Assembly (NCBI GenBank): GCA_013407085.1
Contig: JACCGJ010013785.1
Coordinates: 1-64,000 of the forward strand
Direction of reading: 5' to 3'
DNA from: Atriophallophorus winterbourni
Lineage: Eukaryota > Platyhelminthes > Trematoda > Plagiorchiida > Microphallidae
Length of the DNA stretch: 64,000 bases
Of this stretch, positions 53,765 through 64,000 are shown in pieces (the first letter of the stretch is position 1; the number at the start of each line of letters is the position of its first letter). The notes under the pieces were generated by a model. The model saw nothing but the letters and a program-made list of their open reading frames with translations. It searched no databases and had not been told where the DNA came from. Made by a program: the position numbers and the translations under genes.

Positions 53765-56164
53765 ACTTTCCCCCCTCGAAATTGTTGCGTTGTTCCGATT
53801 CGCCAACCTCGCAGACCTTCTAAGAGCAGTTGACTCCTGAGGTTTCACACTTGGTTCTGGTTGATGCGTTGATTCCTGATTGATGTTTTCCTCTACTGAC
53901 CTTTTGAATTGTACTTGACTTTTGTGACGTTGGTGCACACTTGCATCCTTTAGGTCAGTGATCTCAATCATTGAATTTCCGATCTGTCGCGTGACGATGC
54001 CATGAGCGGGTCTCAAGTCGTTTCCTCTGAAATAAGTCACATCACTCGAATCCATTCGGTGTAGGGAAGTTCGGAGTGTCCTGGATTTGAACAACTTGGC
54101 TGGGCTCTCTCTGGTCGTGCAATGGACGGCATTACGGTATTGCAGTAGAAAGTTATCAATGAATACGTCCAAGGCTTGGAAGCTCTCAGGATTGGCTGAG
54201 TGAATAGCACTCTTGATCGTTTTCACAAGATTCTCTGCAGCGCCATTGGAACATGGATGCCGCGGAGCAGTTCGTAAGTGTCGGCACCCGATGCTATCCA
54301 GCCATTCCTTCATTTCATTGGAACAGAATTGGGCACCATTGTCAGTGATAAGTACTTGTGGGATCCCTTCACGGCTGAAACACTTCCTTAGAGCTTGCAT
54401 TGTGAACGCCGTCGTTGCTGTGGTTGTCAGAAAGACTTCTGGCCACTTGGAATACGAGTCGGTGATCACAAGTGCGAAGTACTTTCCCAAAAACGGTCCA
54501 CAATAATCTGCATGGATTCGTTGCCAGGGAAGGTAACTGTCGGACCATGGTGTCCAGTCCCTTGGGCGTGAATTGATTTTGTGCAGGCAAGCCTCGCAGT
54601 TCATAGCTGTACTCCTGATGTCGGCATCAATTTCTGGCCACAAGACCTCTTGCCGTCCCAACGATTTCATTTTTTCAATGCCCATATGGCCCTTATGTAG
54701 ATCGTCCAAGACAGGCTTCCTCAACGGTGGCGGGATGAGCAATCGATCTCCTCGACAAATCACACCGTCCGGTTGTACCAGTAGCTCATCACGGATCTGG
54801 TAAAGACGTAGGTATTTCTTCCGTACATCTGGAAGCCAACCGTTCCGTATGGCTGACATGACTGTTGAATAGTACTTCTTCGTGAACGTTCGTAGTTGCT
54901 CACGGGAAATGGCACATGATTGGGAGATGAGACAGCATGCTTCCGCTGGAGAAAGTTTTGCGTGCCTGGACAGGAAGTCGGCCTGAATTTTTTCTCCTGA
55001 ATTCTCAACGGGCACAACATTCAGTGATACAGGATGCTTGAGGGCTCGCAGGGCTTTCAGACCGAGGATTGCTGGACTGCTTTTAGAAACCAAGAATCGG
55101 ACTGCAATTGAAATCTCCTTGTCTTGTTTTACAAATAAGGTGGTTTCACCTGTCAGTGGCAAATTGTGTCCGGTAACGCCACGAAGTTTAACGTTGGTCG
55201 GTCGCACATGCGCCTCTGGGGCCACCCGGTTCAAGATTTCGGCGGGAATGACTGATTCACTGCTACCGGTATCGACGATGAATTCAGCAGTTTCACTTGA
55301 ATCGAACTGCAAGGATTTGTAGATGAATTGTTGTGCTGGACTCTTCAGTTGCAGAACATAAGGTGAACCGTCATCCTCCTGATTGACCACTGGATTCTGT
55401 TGGGTCAGGTTGCATTGTTTACTCCGACAAACCTTCTTTATATGTCCGCTCTTACCGCATCCATGGCACACTGCATTGCGGAATCGACAAGTTGACCGCA
55501 AGTGGAGATCACCACACGACATGCACTTATTTATCGGCTTTACGGTCTTGTCTCGGGCTTGGTTTTCACTTGTCTTGTTGGCATGGTGCCGGTGTCTTGG
55601 CTGATTGGATCTGAGTGAACTTTTCTGAAAGAACACGGCACCTTGTTCGGTTGTCGCAGCAGTCACATCATCTCGCTGCTCGCAGATTTCACGGGCTTCG
55701 GCGTAGGTCAGGTCAGGTTTCATCAGCATTTTTCTTTGTAGGTCAACATTGTTAATACCAGCAATGAGACGATCCCTCAAATTGTCTTCTAATAGATCAC
55801 CGAATTCACATTTAGCAGCCTGTTTCTGTAGAATAAGGATGAACTCACGGCAGCTTGTATTGGGATTTCGGACCAGTGTGTTGAATTTTGCCCGTTCGGT
55901 AGCTTTGAAATTCACCGGCATGACATGCTTCAGTAAGAGTGTCTTCAAATCTTGGAACGGCAGTGATGCAGGAGCCTTTGGATAGGATAGGTTCTTAAGT
56001 AACGAATATAATTCACGTCCCCCGTAGGTCAAGAAAAATGTTGACTTATTCTCCGGCTTGACGTCCTTCCGAATGCTGCTCCACAGCTCGAATCGTTCCA
56101 CCCACTCTTCAATTTCTCCAGGATTAGAATGAAGATTTAATGGTTCAAGAGTCGGTTGATCCAT
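53708..56164 (-). CDS. Gypsy-N Gag-protease-integrase polyprotein lacking RT and RNase H
   Basis: 818 residues from the Met at 56,164 just after the primer-binding site; an upstream Met in the LTR would add 25. In the numbering of the 843-residue frame: capsid-like 26-200, zinc knuckles 239-271, protease DTGSS 323-327, integrase H515, H518, C548, C551 and catalytic D578, D633, E669, then a basic tail. Between the protease end (ILGLKALRALKHPVS, 391-405) and ADFLSRH (420-426), which normally ends RNase H, only about 15 residues remain; RT and RNase H, some 450-500 residues in relatives, are absent. The stop is inside the 3' LTR. I infer a processed polyprotein that depends on RT from another element. 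Confidence 0.9.
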   Translation of the reverse strand: MDQPTLEPLNLHSNPGEIEEWVERFELWSSIRKDVKPENKSTFFLTYGGRELYSLLKNLSYPKAPASLPFQDLKTLLLKHVMPVNFKATERAKFNTLVRNPNTSCREFILILQKQAAKCEFGDLLEDNLRDRLIAGINNVDLQRKMLMKPDLTYAEAREICEQRDDVTAATTEQGAVFFQKSSLRSNQPRHRHHANKTSENQARDKTVKPINKCMSCGDLHLRSTCRFRNAVCHGCGKSGHIKKVCRSKQCNLTQQNPVVNQEDDGSPYVLQLKSPAQQFIYKSLQFDSSETAEFIVDTGSSESVIPAEILNRVAPEAHVRPTNVKLRGVTGHNLPLTGETTLFVKQDKEISIAVRFLVSKSSPAILGLKALRALKHPVSLNVVPVENSGEKIQADFLSRHAKLSPAEACCLISQSCAISREQLRTFTKKYYSTVMSAIRNGWLPDVRKKYLRLYQIRDELLVQPDGVICRGDRLLIPPPLRKPVLDDLHKGHMGIEKMKSLGRQEVLWPEIDADIRSTAMNCEACLHKINSRPRDWTPWSDSYLPWQRIHADYCGPFLGKYFALVITDSYSKWPEVFLTTTATTAFTMQALRKCFSREGIPQVLITDNGAQFCSNEMKEWLDSIGCRHLRTAPRHPCSNGAAENLVKTIKSAIHSANPESFQALDVFIDNFLLQYRNAVHCTTRESPAKLFKSRTLRTSLHRMDSSDVTYFRGNDLRPAHGIVTRQIGNSMIEITDLKDASVHQRHKSQVQFKRSVEENINQESTHQPEPSVKPQESTALRRSARLANRNNATISRGESCGVVPQILPTTMQAELVG

Positions 56165-56183
56165 CCTGCTCGCGACGCCAAAT

Positions 56184-56491
56184 TGTAATGGAATTGAATT
56201 GAAATGCGAAACCCAACAGAAATCGAATTGAGTAGTCACGGCACGGCAAACAGAATGTAATGTGTTTAACGGGTGAGTTGATTATGTAACAAAATCGTAT
56301 TCAATAGATGAATATTGTTCACTGATTTATCGAACGGAAAATCGGCAGAATGCGAGTGATAACGATAACAAGAAATCGATAAATCTATATGGCATTATCG
56401 GCAATCGAAACTTGACATCCTGTTGGAGGAGAGTTCAGCCAACCAGCTCAGCGTGCTTCGTGGTGGGTAGGATTTGCGGAGCCACACCACA
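56184..56491 (-). repeat. Gypsy-N 5' LTR, right arm
   Basis: 308 bp with TG...CA ends (read minus), followed by TTTGGCGTCGCGAGCAGG. Confidence 0.95.
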
Positions 56492-57354
56492 CATGGACCG
56501 GACGTTCCAGGTTCCGAGTTTCAGAACTGACATTTGTTGTTTGGTATTTCGATTCGCTGGTGCGGAAAATTACAGTCTGCTTGTCGGTTGATTCCTAATC
56601 CCCATGCACCCAATGAGGATAGCAGACCGTGGCGAGACGGCACCTTATTGACTGGGGGCTGCCCAGCTTGAGGCGGGCGGTAGCCGTCCAATGAGACCCG
56701 GAAGTCTCTCCCACCGCCGAAAGCAGCCCCAGGCGCCTAGCTCTACGCCAGTCGAGCCATAGCTTTTAACCGGTATTTGCTGCTTCCCGTGTTATTTTCC
56801 GTAGAAGCGGAATGGAGTGTCCCTCCATTGGTGCGTTCTGATGTACGCCAGGGCAGATCAATATGGATAACTAGCTGTTGCCCATGCAGCAAGTGCTCCC
56901 TCTCCACGGCACCACTGGAACCAAAGGAACAGCTAGGCTGATACGTTTGGACAACGATGCCGTCACAGGAGCTGGCAGGACGAAGTTGGATAAACTTCGG
57001 ACTGCCTAACGGGACTCCGGCTCCGGATTTTTCCTCGAGGTTGACTCCTGAAGCCTTTTCCATGAATGGATGTAGCCACAAGGCAGTGGAGGTTTGAGAT
57101 AAGGGTTTTCCTTCCCCTAGCTGGACCGCCTTCATTGACTAACGAGCTCCACCTGCCCGAAGCATGCTGGTTTTGAGGCGCCAGTCAGCCGCCTTCGCCC
57201 TTTCTCCTGTCAGTAGAAGCAGTTCCGCCGGGTCACACAGGACCACGCGTGCAGGCCAGGAGCTGGACTGGGTTGTCAGAGGCTATATGAGACGCAGGCC
57301 ATTGGAGCATTTTTGAAATTGGGAGCTTATCCCCAAAACCGCCCCGGCCGTGAC
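56492..57354 (-). other. RTE 5' region, right arm
   Basis: Mirror of 34,617-35,479. The endonuclease ATG is at 56,531-56,533 (minus). Confidence 0.75.
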
Positions 57355-57667
57355 AAACTTGGAACGAGATATTGAACAAAATAAATGGAAGAATTTAGTT
57401 TGTATGAATCAAGTCTAATCTTTTTGACGAGAATAGAAGATATCGCTATCTGATTTTATATATAATTCACACTGATAGCATGCTGATGACAGCGCATAAA
57501 CGAATAACCCTTATAGCTGGGAACATCATTAATTTGAGAGTCCCGAATAACAAAATTCAAAATTTATACTACTTAATAGTGAGCAATTTTGAAGAATTTA
57601 AGCATTGTTTATTTATACAATTCTCGCTCGAAAATCGTGAAATATTTTAATAATAAGCGGGATCAGC

Positions 57668-57822
57668 AAAGTTAAACTTGTATGCCACTGTTATATAGGG
57701 TTCTTACAAAGAACCACGATGTTCAAACACTGAATCACAAAGCAATCGAGGCTTGACCAAGAATCACTTTATGATTCAGTGTAAGAACCCATATATAACA
57801 GTGACATACAAGTTTAACTTTG
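57668..57822. repeat. hairpin of repeat R, right arm, one side shortened
   Basis: Same arms as 34,130-34,304, but about 21 bp (the segment TTGAACATCGTGGTTC) is missing from one side. Confidence 0.8.
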
Positions 57823-57847
57823 TTTACCGCTTTTCCACTGTTTCAAG

Positions 57848-57935
57848 TCTCACTAAAACTGATCTTACTGTATCCACCTGACGATGGCAAACAGCCTGAA
57901 ACCGTTAGTGGTGTTTATTGGATGGGGATGAGAGC
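57848..57935 (+). ncRNA. candidate hammerhead ribozyme, unit 2, right arm (damaged)
   Basis: CTGACGA, GGC/GCC and GAAA are kept, but stem III reads ACCGTT and distal stem I is weakened (GATGAGAGC). Probably inactive. Confidence 0.5.
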
Positions 57936-58357
57936 AACACATTACTTTGGTTAAGCGGGATCAGCATTTAAATTTTTAAATTTTTCTTTATTTCAAAATC
58001 TTCGCTTAAAGTCTTGGAATTAAATTTAGATTTTACACCGCTTAGTTTATTACACGTGTATCGAAACTTTGGGCGAAATACAGATAAATCCAGATATTTT
58101 TGAAAGTCAATTACTCAAACTGACTGTAAGAAAAAAGCCAAATGGCGGACGTCATCACACCGGATGTCCTCAGGTTAGGTCATTGTCAGATTTGCGATAA
58201 CCAAAAAATATATATTGGTCGTTTATAAGCCCCTAGATGGCTTGACCAAGAATCACTTTGTGATTCTGTATTGGAACATCGTGGTTCTTTCTAAGAACCC
58301 TATTTAACAGTGGCATACCTGTATACATTTTGTGTGCCACTATACCAATGTTTTAAG

Positions 58358-58446
58358 TCTCACTGAACCTGATTTTACTCTCTCCGCCTGATGACGGGAA
58401 ACAGTAAGAAACCGGTAGTGGTGTTTATTGGAAGGGGATATGTGCA
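58358..58446 (+). ncRNA. candidate hammerhead ribozyme, unit 1, right arm
   Basis: CTGATGA, GAAA and palindromic ACCGGT with GTA are kept. Proximal stem I is CCGC/GTGG; the distal stem is CAC/GTG. Confidence 0.5.
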
Positions 58447-58700
58447 CCATGAAAAGAAATACTTTTTATAAGTTGTTTTTGCTATCCGCCATTAATCGAT
58501 GTGGGCAAGGGGTGAACATTACAAGTGCATTATGGTTTCATGCTGCGCACAGAGATGGCCTGTACTCGGCCGATCGTCGTCCATTCAGCAGCCAAGAGGT
58601 GCGTTTGCTCTTCCTAGATTTATAACGCATAGCGCCTTCCGGTCGCATTATTTCGAGCTACTGATTATCAGGATATGCTGTTCTTGCACTCAAACCAACG

Positions 58701-58705
<5 letters not shown>

Positions 58706-58750
<45 letters not shown>

Positions 58751-58759
58751 TATACTATA

Positions 58760-58804
<45 letters not shown>
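58706..58804. repeat. TA microsatellite, right arm
   Basis: About 100 bp of TA repeats with two short interruptions, about twice the left-arm array. Confidence 0.95.
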
Positions 58805-58807
<3 letters not shown>

Positions 58808-59871
58808 CATTGTTGGAATCCCTTGGAAATCAGCTTTCTAAATTTACCACTGCGTGCGGTATTCGATAACACGAGCAAATTCGGATGTTTCGTGATTTTC
58901 CCGTATTAGATATACGCGTCAACGCTGTTAATAATCTTCAAGTCCACAAAAGGATTAACGTCATCGGAATGATCTTATTCTTAGCCCTCGACTGGCTATA
59001 TATTTCAACATCTTGTGATCAGCTACCGCAGCGTATCGCCAGATTCAATTCTGATTTTGCTCTCATTCGTGGTCAACGGTTTTTTTGTTGCACTCACGAT
59101 AGCCATGTTTAAATGGACTGGAATGAGGAATTCATTAATTTTGACTGAACTGATAAAAACGACAATAATGTACCTTTTATTCAAGACTCAGAGGATACTA
59201 TCAAAGAGCCCAATTACATTGGTCACACTCTAACAAGCCAACATTTGCCCAGATCATGACTAACGTAGGTAAGTGTTTGACGGAAGCACTGACGCTTAAA
59301 CTTTACGCAAAAGAGTAAGTTCTGAGCAAACCCGTCTCACATCATTAGGAGCTAAATAACTCTATAAAGCAAGGAAAGACTTTGAGCATAATCAGCGCCA
59401 ATATTCCTGAGTCAGAATCTACGCTCTTTCAAGCAAGGAAAAATCATGACCTTAAAAATTGGTTCGCCACTTGCAATCGAATTGGCTTAGATTATATACA
59501 CATAGCGTCGGTAACTCGGCTCGCTCGTCATCCGAAGTTCCCCAATCAAGACAAACGACGTTTGCTTACTATCACTTTTGCCAACGAATAAGTCATGGAA
59601 TATGTCCTATCGAATTCGTATTTGCTCCGAGCACAAGGTGACCCACACCACCGTATAAATGCTGACATACCTTGGTAGGAAATAACAACGAACAACGAAT
59701 GGTCTGGATCAAAAAGCATCGAGGAGTATTATTCTGATCGACGTTCCAGAAAATACAAGGGCCACAGCGGTTTATGAAATAAAAGAGCACGATCGTAAAC
59801 AGTGGCCATTTTTTGCCCATAGTACGGTTCCCAATAATCTGTAGTCGTCGACACATACCGAATACCTTGTT

Positions 59872-60324
59872 CAAAAACATTCGTCTAATTTCGTTTTAAA
59901 TTCATGCAAGCTAGTGGAGTGAGCAACGGTTGATAGTAAACTGTTCCAAGTAAAACAGACACGGACAGAGTTAAAATACTTTCTACAGTTCAGTCGGGAA
60001 TAGAGTACCACCAGCACATATTCATGGCTCCGATAATTTCTGGTATCCCTTCGCTTGAATAAATCCTGTAAGGGATGGTTCGGAGTATGGAATGTTTTGT
60101 AAATTAAGATAAGGTCTCCTCTGATTCGTCGATAGGGAAAGTCTAACAGATTCAGTTCAGCTATCCTTTCATTATATGGTTTGTTTTGGATGCTCAGAAC
60201 AAGTTTTATTGAGGAGTGATAGATTCACCACATTAGTAGCACATCCCTCTTGCGCCACGGATACCATGACCGCACACCGTATTCCATGACTGGTCTCAAG
60301 AATGTATTCATGATCCTTGAGAAT
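59872..60324 (-). pseudogene. LINE 3'-terminal fragment, right arm
   Basis: Mirror of 31,740-32,192 with the same breaks. Confidence 0.65.
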
Positions 60325-60373
60325 ATCTTGGGCGAAAATTTCCCAAATACCCGTTTGAGTAGATTTAGAACAC

Positions 60374-60684
60374 GGGTTGTTTTGGATGGATTTCTCTTGA
60401 AGGATCTGGATTCTTATATCGAAGAGCAGTCCATATTCAGCCCGGTATACTGACTACATACGAACCAACACAAATTGAACACCTCAGCTGAATTTTGATT
60501 GCATCGTCTGTATTTTATTGGCTCTCGTCCAATGGTACATGTAAACCGATTGCTTTTTTTCGCCGTAAAATCTTGAGTCTTGATCACTTAAACTGGAACT
60601 TTTTTGTTCAAACCCATTTTATTGCAACTTTAATATTTCGTGCCCCTTCGTTGTATTCTCTCTGTGACTGCGCATTCATTGCAT
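60374..60684. repeat. dispersed repeat, right arm
   Basis: Mirror of 31,380-31,690; also related to 5.18-5.50 kb. Confidence 0.4.
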
Positions 60685-61850
60685 GATTAGCAATTGCCCA
60701 GTAATCCTGTACGACGCCCGTACCACCATGCTACATTGATTCGCCAATGTTGATGAGCTGCATGCAAAAACACGCTACCGTGTCACCGAAGTTTTCTTTT
60801 ATATCTCTCTAGGCCTGGAAGACCTTACAGTAACTTAGCACACGCGCGTATTCTTTGAGAGTGCGACACCTTGTCTAGATCCTGGTTTGTGATTTCATAC
60901 ATTCGTTGATACTACCAACTCGCTGAACATCGTCGACTCCGTCTACACTTCACCGTTGTGTATTCCCTGACATGCACACTTTAGGTTAAAGCATTTTCAT
61001 TCACTTTATGCCTATGGTTCTGTGTGCATGAAGGTGTAGAACTATGATGTGTCCGGGTGGCTGAAGTAGAAGCCTCGATTTATTCGAGTTGAATTTTTAA
61101 GTAATTACTTCTTGTTCGATCAAAATCGTTTGGTGTTCGTTTAATTTCCATTCATTTGTGTGTTTTCATACGGGGTCTGTATTATCTTTTGTTAATAATT
61201 TTCGAGTGGGAAGATCTCCATGTTGGTTTGATGATGGTATTGCAATTCGATCGATTCTCCGAGCCTTTGCGCTTGACAAAATGTTATACGTCTAGCTGGG
61301 TGCTCACTGAGATCGGTAAATTAATATTTTCTATTAGCGAATGTATAACTCAGGATATGGACGAACTGGTCTCATCAATTTGCACGTAATATCATTAATC
61401 TCGTGTGATTTCGCAGGATAAATTGGATCAAAATTAACGAGCTTGCAACCGTCGTTCACGTAATTTTATGTTCTCTAGGGTCCGTGTTTAACACCGTTGC
61501 CTTGAATCAGTCAATCAGTTCGCACTTGTGATATCGGGATTTGAGTTTACCTTCTCGCGATACGCTTAAATCAACGAGTGAAAAATATGATATTCTAGCT
61601 TAACTCAGTATCTGATGCATCCGAAAGCGATTGTTTCCTTAGAATATGGCAAGAGAACTCGAACAACAGGCGCAAGGATAAGCAAAGGCTTTCCGTTGAC
61701 CGAGCCTTCGGCCTGAAGGAGAAGAAGAAGAAAAAAAGGCTTTATTCGAGTACACGAATTTTCAGCAATACTATTAATTTGACCACACGTAATAAAATGT
61801 ATATTTATTTAAAAAAGGCATGTCAAATAAGGATGATCCTACGTCACTTA

Positions 61851-62010
61851 TTATACTGTCAGTTTCTTCCTCAAATCGAGAACAACTATTGTATGATCAA
61901 CCAAATATCGAGCCAGGTAAGGAATAAAAGAATTGTGGAAGTTGTCAGTTCTTGCATACGGGACGACATGTTGACTACGCGTAGCTGGGAACGATCTGCA
62001 AGCCATAAAA
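61851..62010 (-). pseudogene. LINE E C-terminal end, right arm
   Basis: Mirror of 30,054-30,213. Confidence 0.65.
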
Positions 62011-62014
62011 ACCT

Positions 62015-62373
62015 TGTAGCAACCTGTAATTTCACTTTCTTTCCAATTGTATTTTCGTTTCCCTCGATGCTTGCTTTAATCAGCAATATACTTTGGTCTG
62101 CGCGTCTCCTGGTTCTGCTATTGTTCGTGGTGCTGCACAGCTGGTTGTTCGTGAATCGAGACGGTTAACGGCAAGATTAACGTGTCACCGGATCTTCAAG
62201 CTTTACGAATTATTCGTTCCTGATTGACGTGACACAGAAGTTTTGAAGTTGAATCAATTTGTATGTGTGTGGATAATTGCACCGGACACTAAACCGTCAT
62301 TTTCCGTGAGTTCGTTCATTCGTCCTGCATTCAATATAACATTTACTGTTATAACTTGCACATATCCACTACA
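62015..62373 (+). repeat. CsRn1-like 5' LTR, right arm
   Basis: 359 bp, preceded by ACCT (62,011-62,014) and followed by TAATTGGTGAGCCCGC. Confidence 0.8.
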
Positions 62374-62440
62374 TAATTGGTGAGCCCGCTTTCCATTTCT
62401 CGCTCAGAACTCCCATATATTTTTTTTCAATTTTGCCATA

Positions 62441-63487
62441 ATGTCTTTCGAACCTACTGACACGTCCGATTCTCAATTGAATGTTATTGGAGGCAACACT
62501 CCAGCTTTTGACCCAGCAAACACACACATTTGGTTCATTCAGCTCGAAGAAATGTTTCGTTTTAGACGCATAACTAAACAAGAAACTATGTTTTCCTTCG
62601 TGCAATCTCAGCTGCCGTCGTATATAACGAAAGAAGTTTTAGACGTTCTTGATCCGATGCCAGTAAATTCGCCCTACGACACCCTCAAAGCCGCTGTTCT
62701 TAAACCCATTGTGGCTTCTGACGGGGCGAGGTTAAAACAATTGCTCGCCGGGGTAGAGCTCGGGGATAGAACTCCGTCACAACTTCTACGACACATGCGT
62801 TCTCTCGTGGGTGACTCAAAGCTGGATGATTCCGTATTGCAACAACTCTGGTTGAATTGTTTACCAGCCAGTGTTAAATCTGTCCTTGCAGTATCTGTCG
62901 ATAAAGTTGGTCTAGACACTCTTGCTGAACTCGCCGACAAAATCCACGAAAATTTAGGCGGAATCAATGTCAATCAGGCAGCCAAAGCGAGTTACATATC
63001 AGAGCTAGAAACCTCCATAGCAACGTTGACCAAAGAGCTCTCATCATTACAGCTCACAATCTCTAACATGGAGCGTTCTAAAAACTCCCGATCCTTACTT
63101 CGCCATCGATCCAGAAGTAGAAGTCGCTCTCGTCCTCGCAATACCAACTGGTTTTGCTATTACCATCGCCGTTTCGGAGACGCCGCGCGTAACTGCCGTC
63201 CAGTTTGTGAACACCCTAACGCACTCAGCCACAAAGTCGGGAAACCAGCTTGCCAGTCAGTAATGGCGACGGCTGCTCCTGGAAAACCCACCAGTCGCCT
63301 CCTGTATATATATGATGCGTCGAATAAACTTAATTTTCTCGTGGACACTGGTGCCAAAGTTAGCGTTATACCGCGTAGCTGCAAAAAACGTGACTTACGT
63401 CCATCAGGCATCACACTGCAGGCGGCTAACGAATCGAAAATTTTGACCTACTGTGAGAAACGTTTTAAACTCGATCGCGGACTTTGA
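62441..63487 (+). CDS. gag: CsRn1-like Gag and protease, right arm
   Basis: 348 residues matching the left-arm copy (28,577-29,623), with the same C-H-C-C motif, protease core and downstream frame break. Confidence 0.85.
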   Translation: MSFEPTDTSDSQLNVIGGNTPAFDPANTHIWFIQLEEMFRFRRITKQETMFSFVQSQLPSYITKEVLDVLDPMPVNSPYDTLKAAVLKPIVASDGARLKQLLAGVELGDRTPSQLLRHMRSLVGDSKLDDSVLQQLWLNCLPASVKSVLAVSVDKVGLDTLAELADKIHENLGGINVNQAAKASYISELETSIATLTKELSSLQLTISNMERSKNSRSLLRHRSRSRSRSRPRNTNWFCYYHRRFGDAARNCRPVCEHPNALSHKVGKPACQSVMATAAPGKPTSRLLYIYDASNKLNFLVDTGAKVSVIPRSCKKRDLRPSGITLQAANESKILTYCEKRFKLDRGL

Positions 63488-63508
63488 TGTGAATTCCCTT
63501 TCGTCTTC

Positions 63509-64000
63509 TTGATAGCCGATGTTCAGAGACCTATCATCGGTATCGATTTTTTGACGAAATACGGTCTCGTAGTCGATCTCCGACACCGACGGCTACATGA
63601 AAATACTACGTCATTGAACGTGTCCGGTAAACTATGTTCCATCATCTCACCCAGTCCTCGCATATTCGTGCCGAACAGTGCTACATACAGCGACATCCTG
63701 CGTGAATTCTCGAACTTGACACGCGTATCGCCATACTCGGAGACTCCCACCCACGATGTTCAACATCACATCGTTACTAAAGGGCCTCCGGTTTTTGCCA
63801 AAGCTCAAAGGCTGCCACCAGAGAAACTTAAAGCAGCAAAATGCGAGTTCGAACATATGGCCGCATTGGGCATAATTAGACCGTCAACCAGTCCGTGGGC
63901 ATCGCCGTTACATATGGTCGCCAAGAAGAACGGCGATTGGAGACCTTGCGAAGATTATCGTGCGTTGAATAGCGTTACCCAACCCGACCGCTACCTTATT
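63509..64000 (+). pseudogene. pol: CsRn1-like pol, right arm, cut by the window end
   Basis: Starts [14 protein letters not shown] and reaches the first RT blocks ([19 protein letters not shown]). The rest is outside the window. Confidence 0.8.

Larger units (their letters stand above)
53457..56491 (-). mobile_element. Gypsy-N, right-arm copy (coding frame intact)
   Basis: Mirror of 35,480-38,513 with LTRs at 53,457-53,764 and 56,184-56,491 and the same target duplication (53,452-53,456 and 56,492-56,496). The single coding frame is open from the primer-binding region into the 3' LTR. Confidence 0.95.
50285..57354 (-). mobile_element. RTE LINE, right arm, complete ends, split by Gypsy-N
   Basis: Mirror of 34,617-41,222, continuing to the natural 3' end (GTCGACATCGACCGATGGAGG then a short AAC repeat, read minus). 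Removing Gypsy-N leaves about 4.0 kb. It has breaks of its own: one base lost near 53,071, one near 51,273 and a TAA at 50,939-50,941. Confidence 0.9.
57400..58445 (+). mobile_element. repeat R, right-arm copy
   Basis: Mirror of 33,517-34,570 but more diverged than the surrounding arm, with a 21-bp loss in the hairpin and scattered substitutions. Confidence 0.7.
50751..64000 (-). repeat. right arm of the large inverted duplication (runs off the window)
   Basis: Reverse complement of 28,064-41,222. The inner edge is at 50,751 inside RTE, which continues without interruption to its 3' end, so this arm looks like the original copy. At 64,000 the match to 28,064 still holds apart from a nearby single mismatch. 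Confidence 0.95.

Overview
The window looks like repeat-rich nuclear DNA of an animal, most plausibly a flatworm (digenean trematode). I infer this from a CsRn1-like Gypsy element with a C-x2-H-x9-C-x3-C Gag motif, RTE and CR1-like LINEs with a PHD-finger ORF1, hammerhead-ribozyme repeats, spliced coding exons with GT-AG introns, and long ATCT and TA arrays. There are no bacterial operons, no rRNA or tRNA genes I can recognise, and no CRISPR. The species cannot be named from this sequence. Layout: 0.4-7.0 kb holds the only convincing host gene, a plus-strand membrane-protein gene whose four coding exons splice in phase; its first coding exon and leader are tandemly duplicated. 7.3-9.9 kb is a graveyard of RTE and LINE 3' ends. 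8.8-21.2 kb is a head-to-head pair of CR1-like LINEs; the left one is split by a 4-kb Gypsy element (Gypsy-1, 9.9-13.9 kb). 21.3-30.2 kb is another LINE (LINE E) cut by three insertions: a hammerhead/hairpin repeat (repeat R), a gag-only LTR element (23.7-25.3 kb, target duplication GCTAC) and a CsRn1-like Gypsy element (26.35-30.05 kb, target duplication AGGT). From about 28.06 kb to 41.22 kb the sequence is a long arm that returns in inverted orientation at 50.75-64.0 kb and runs off the window end. Each arm holds, from outside in, CsRn1-like gag/pol, the LINE E 3' end, a LINE 3' fragment, a TA array, repeat R with two hammerhead units and a hairpin, and an RTE element into which a Gypsy-like element (Gypsy-N) inserted (308-bp LTRs, target duplication CCATG). 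The 9.5-kb spacer (41.2-50.75 kb) carries a truncated minus-strand LINE F, RTE fragments, LINE D with a chimeric Gypsy-1 piece inside its ORF1, and a 630-bp ATCT array. How the parts work together: almost everything is retrotransposon sequence in nested layers, so the order of events can be read. RTE came first, Gypsy-N inserted into it, the whole block was duplicated in inverted orientation, and the two arms then decayed independently. Three observations stand out. Gypsy-N is intact in the right arm as one Gag-protease-integrase frame but has lost reverse transcriptase and RNase H by an in-frame deletion, so it would need reverse transcriptase in trans; the gag-only element shares its primer-binding-site sequence. 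Repeat R carries five type I hammerhead-like ribozymes with palindromic stem III and covarying stem I. A sixth, Penelope-type candidate lies in an intron of the host gene, about 130 bp upstream of an exon. All element assignments rest on motifs read by eye; no database search was possible.
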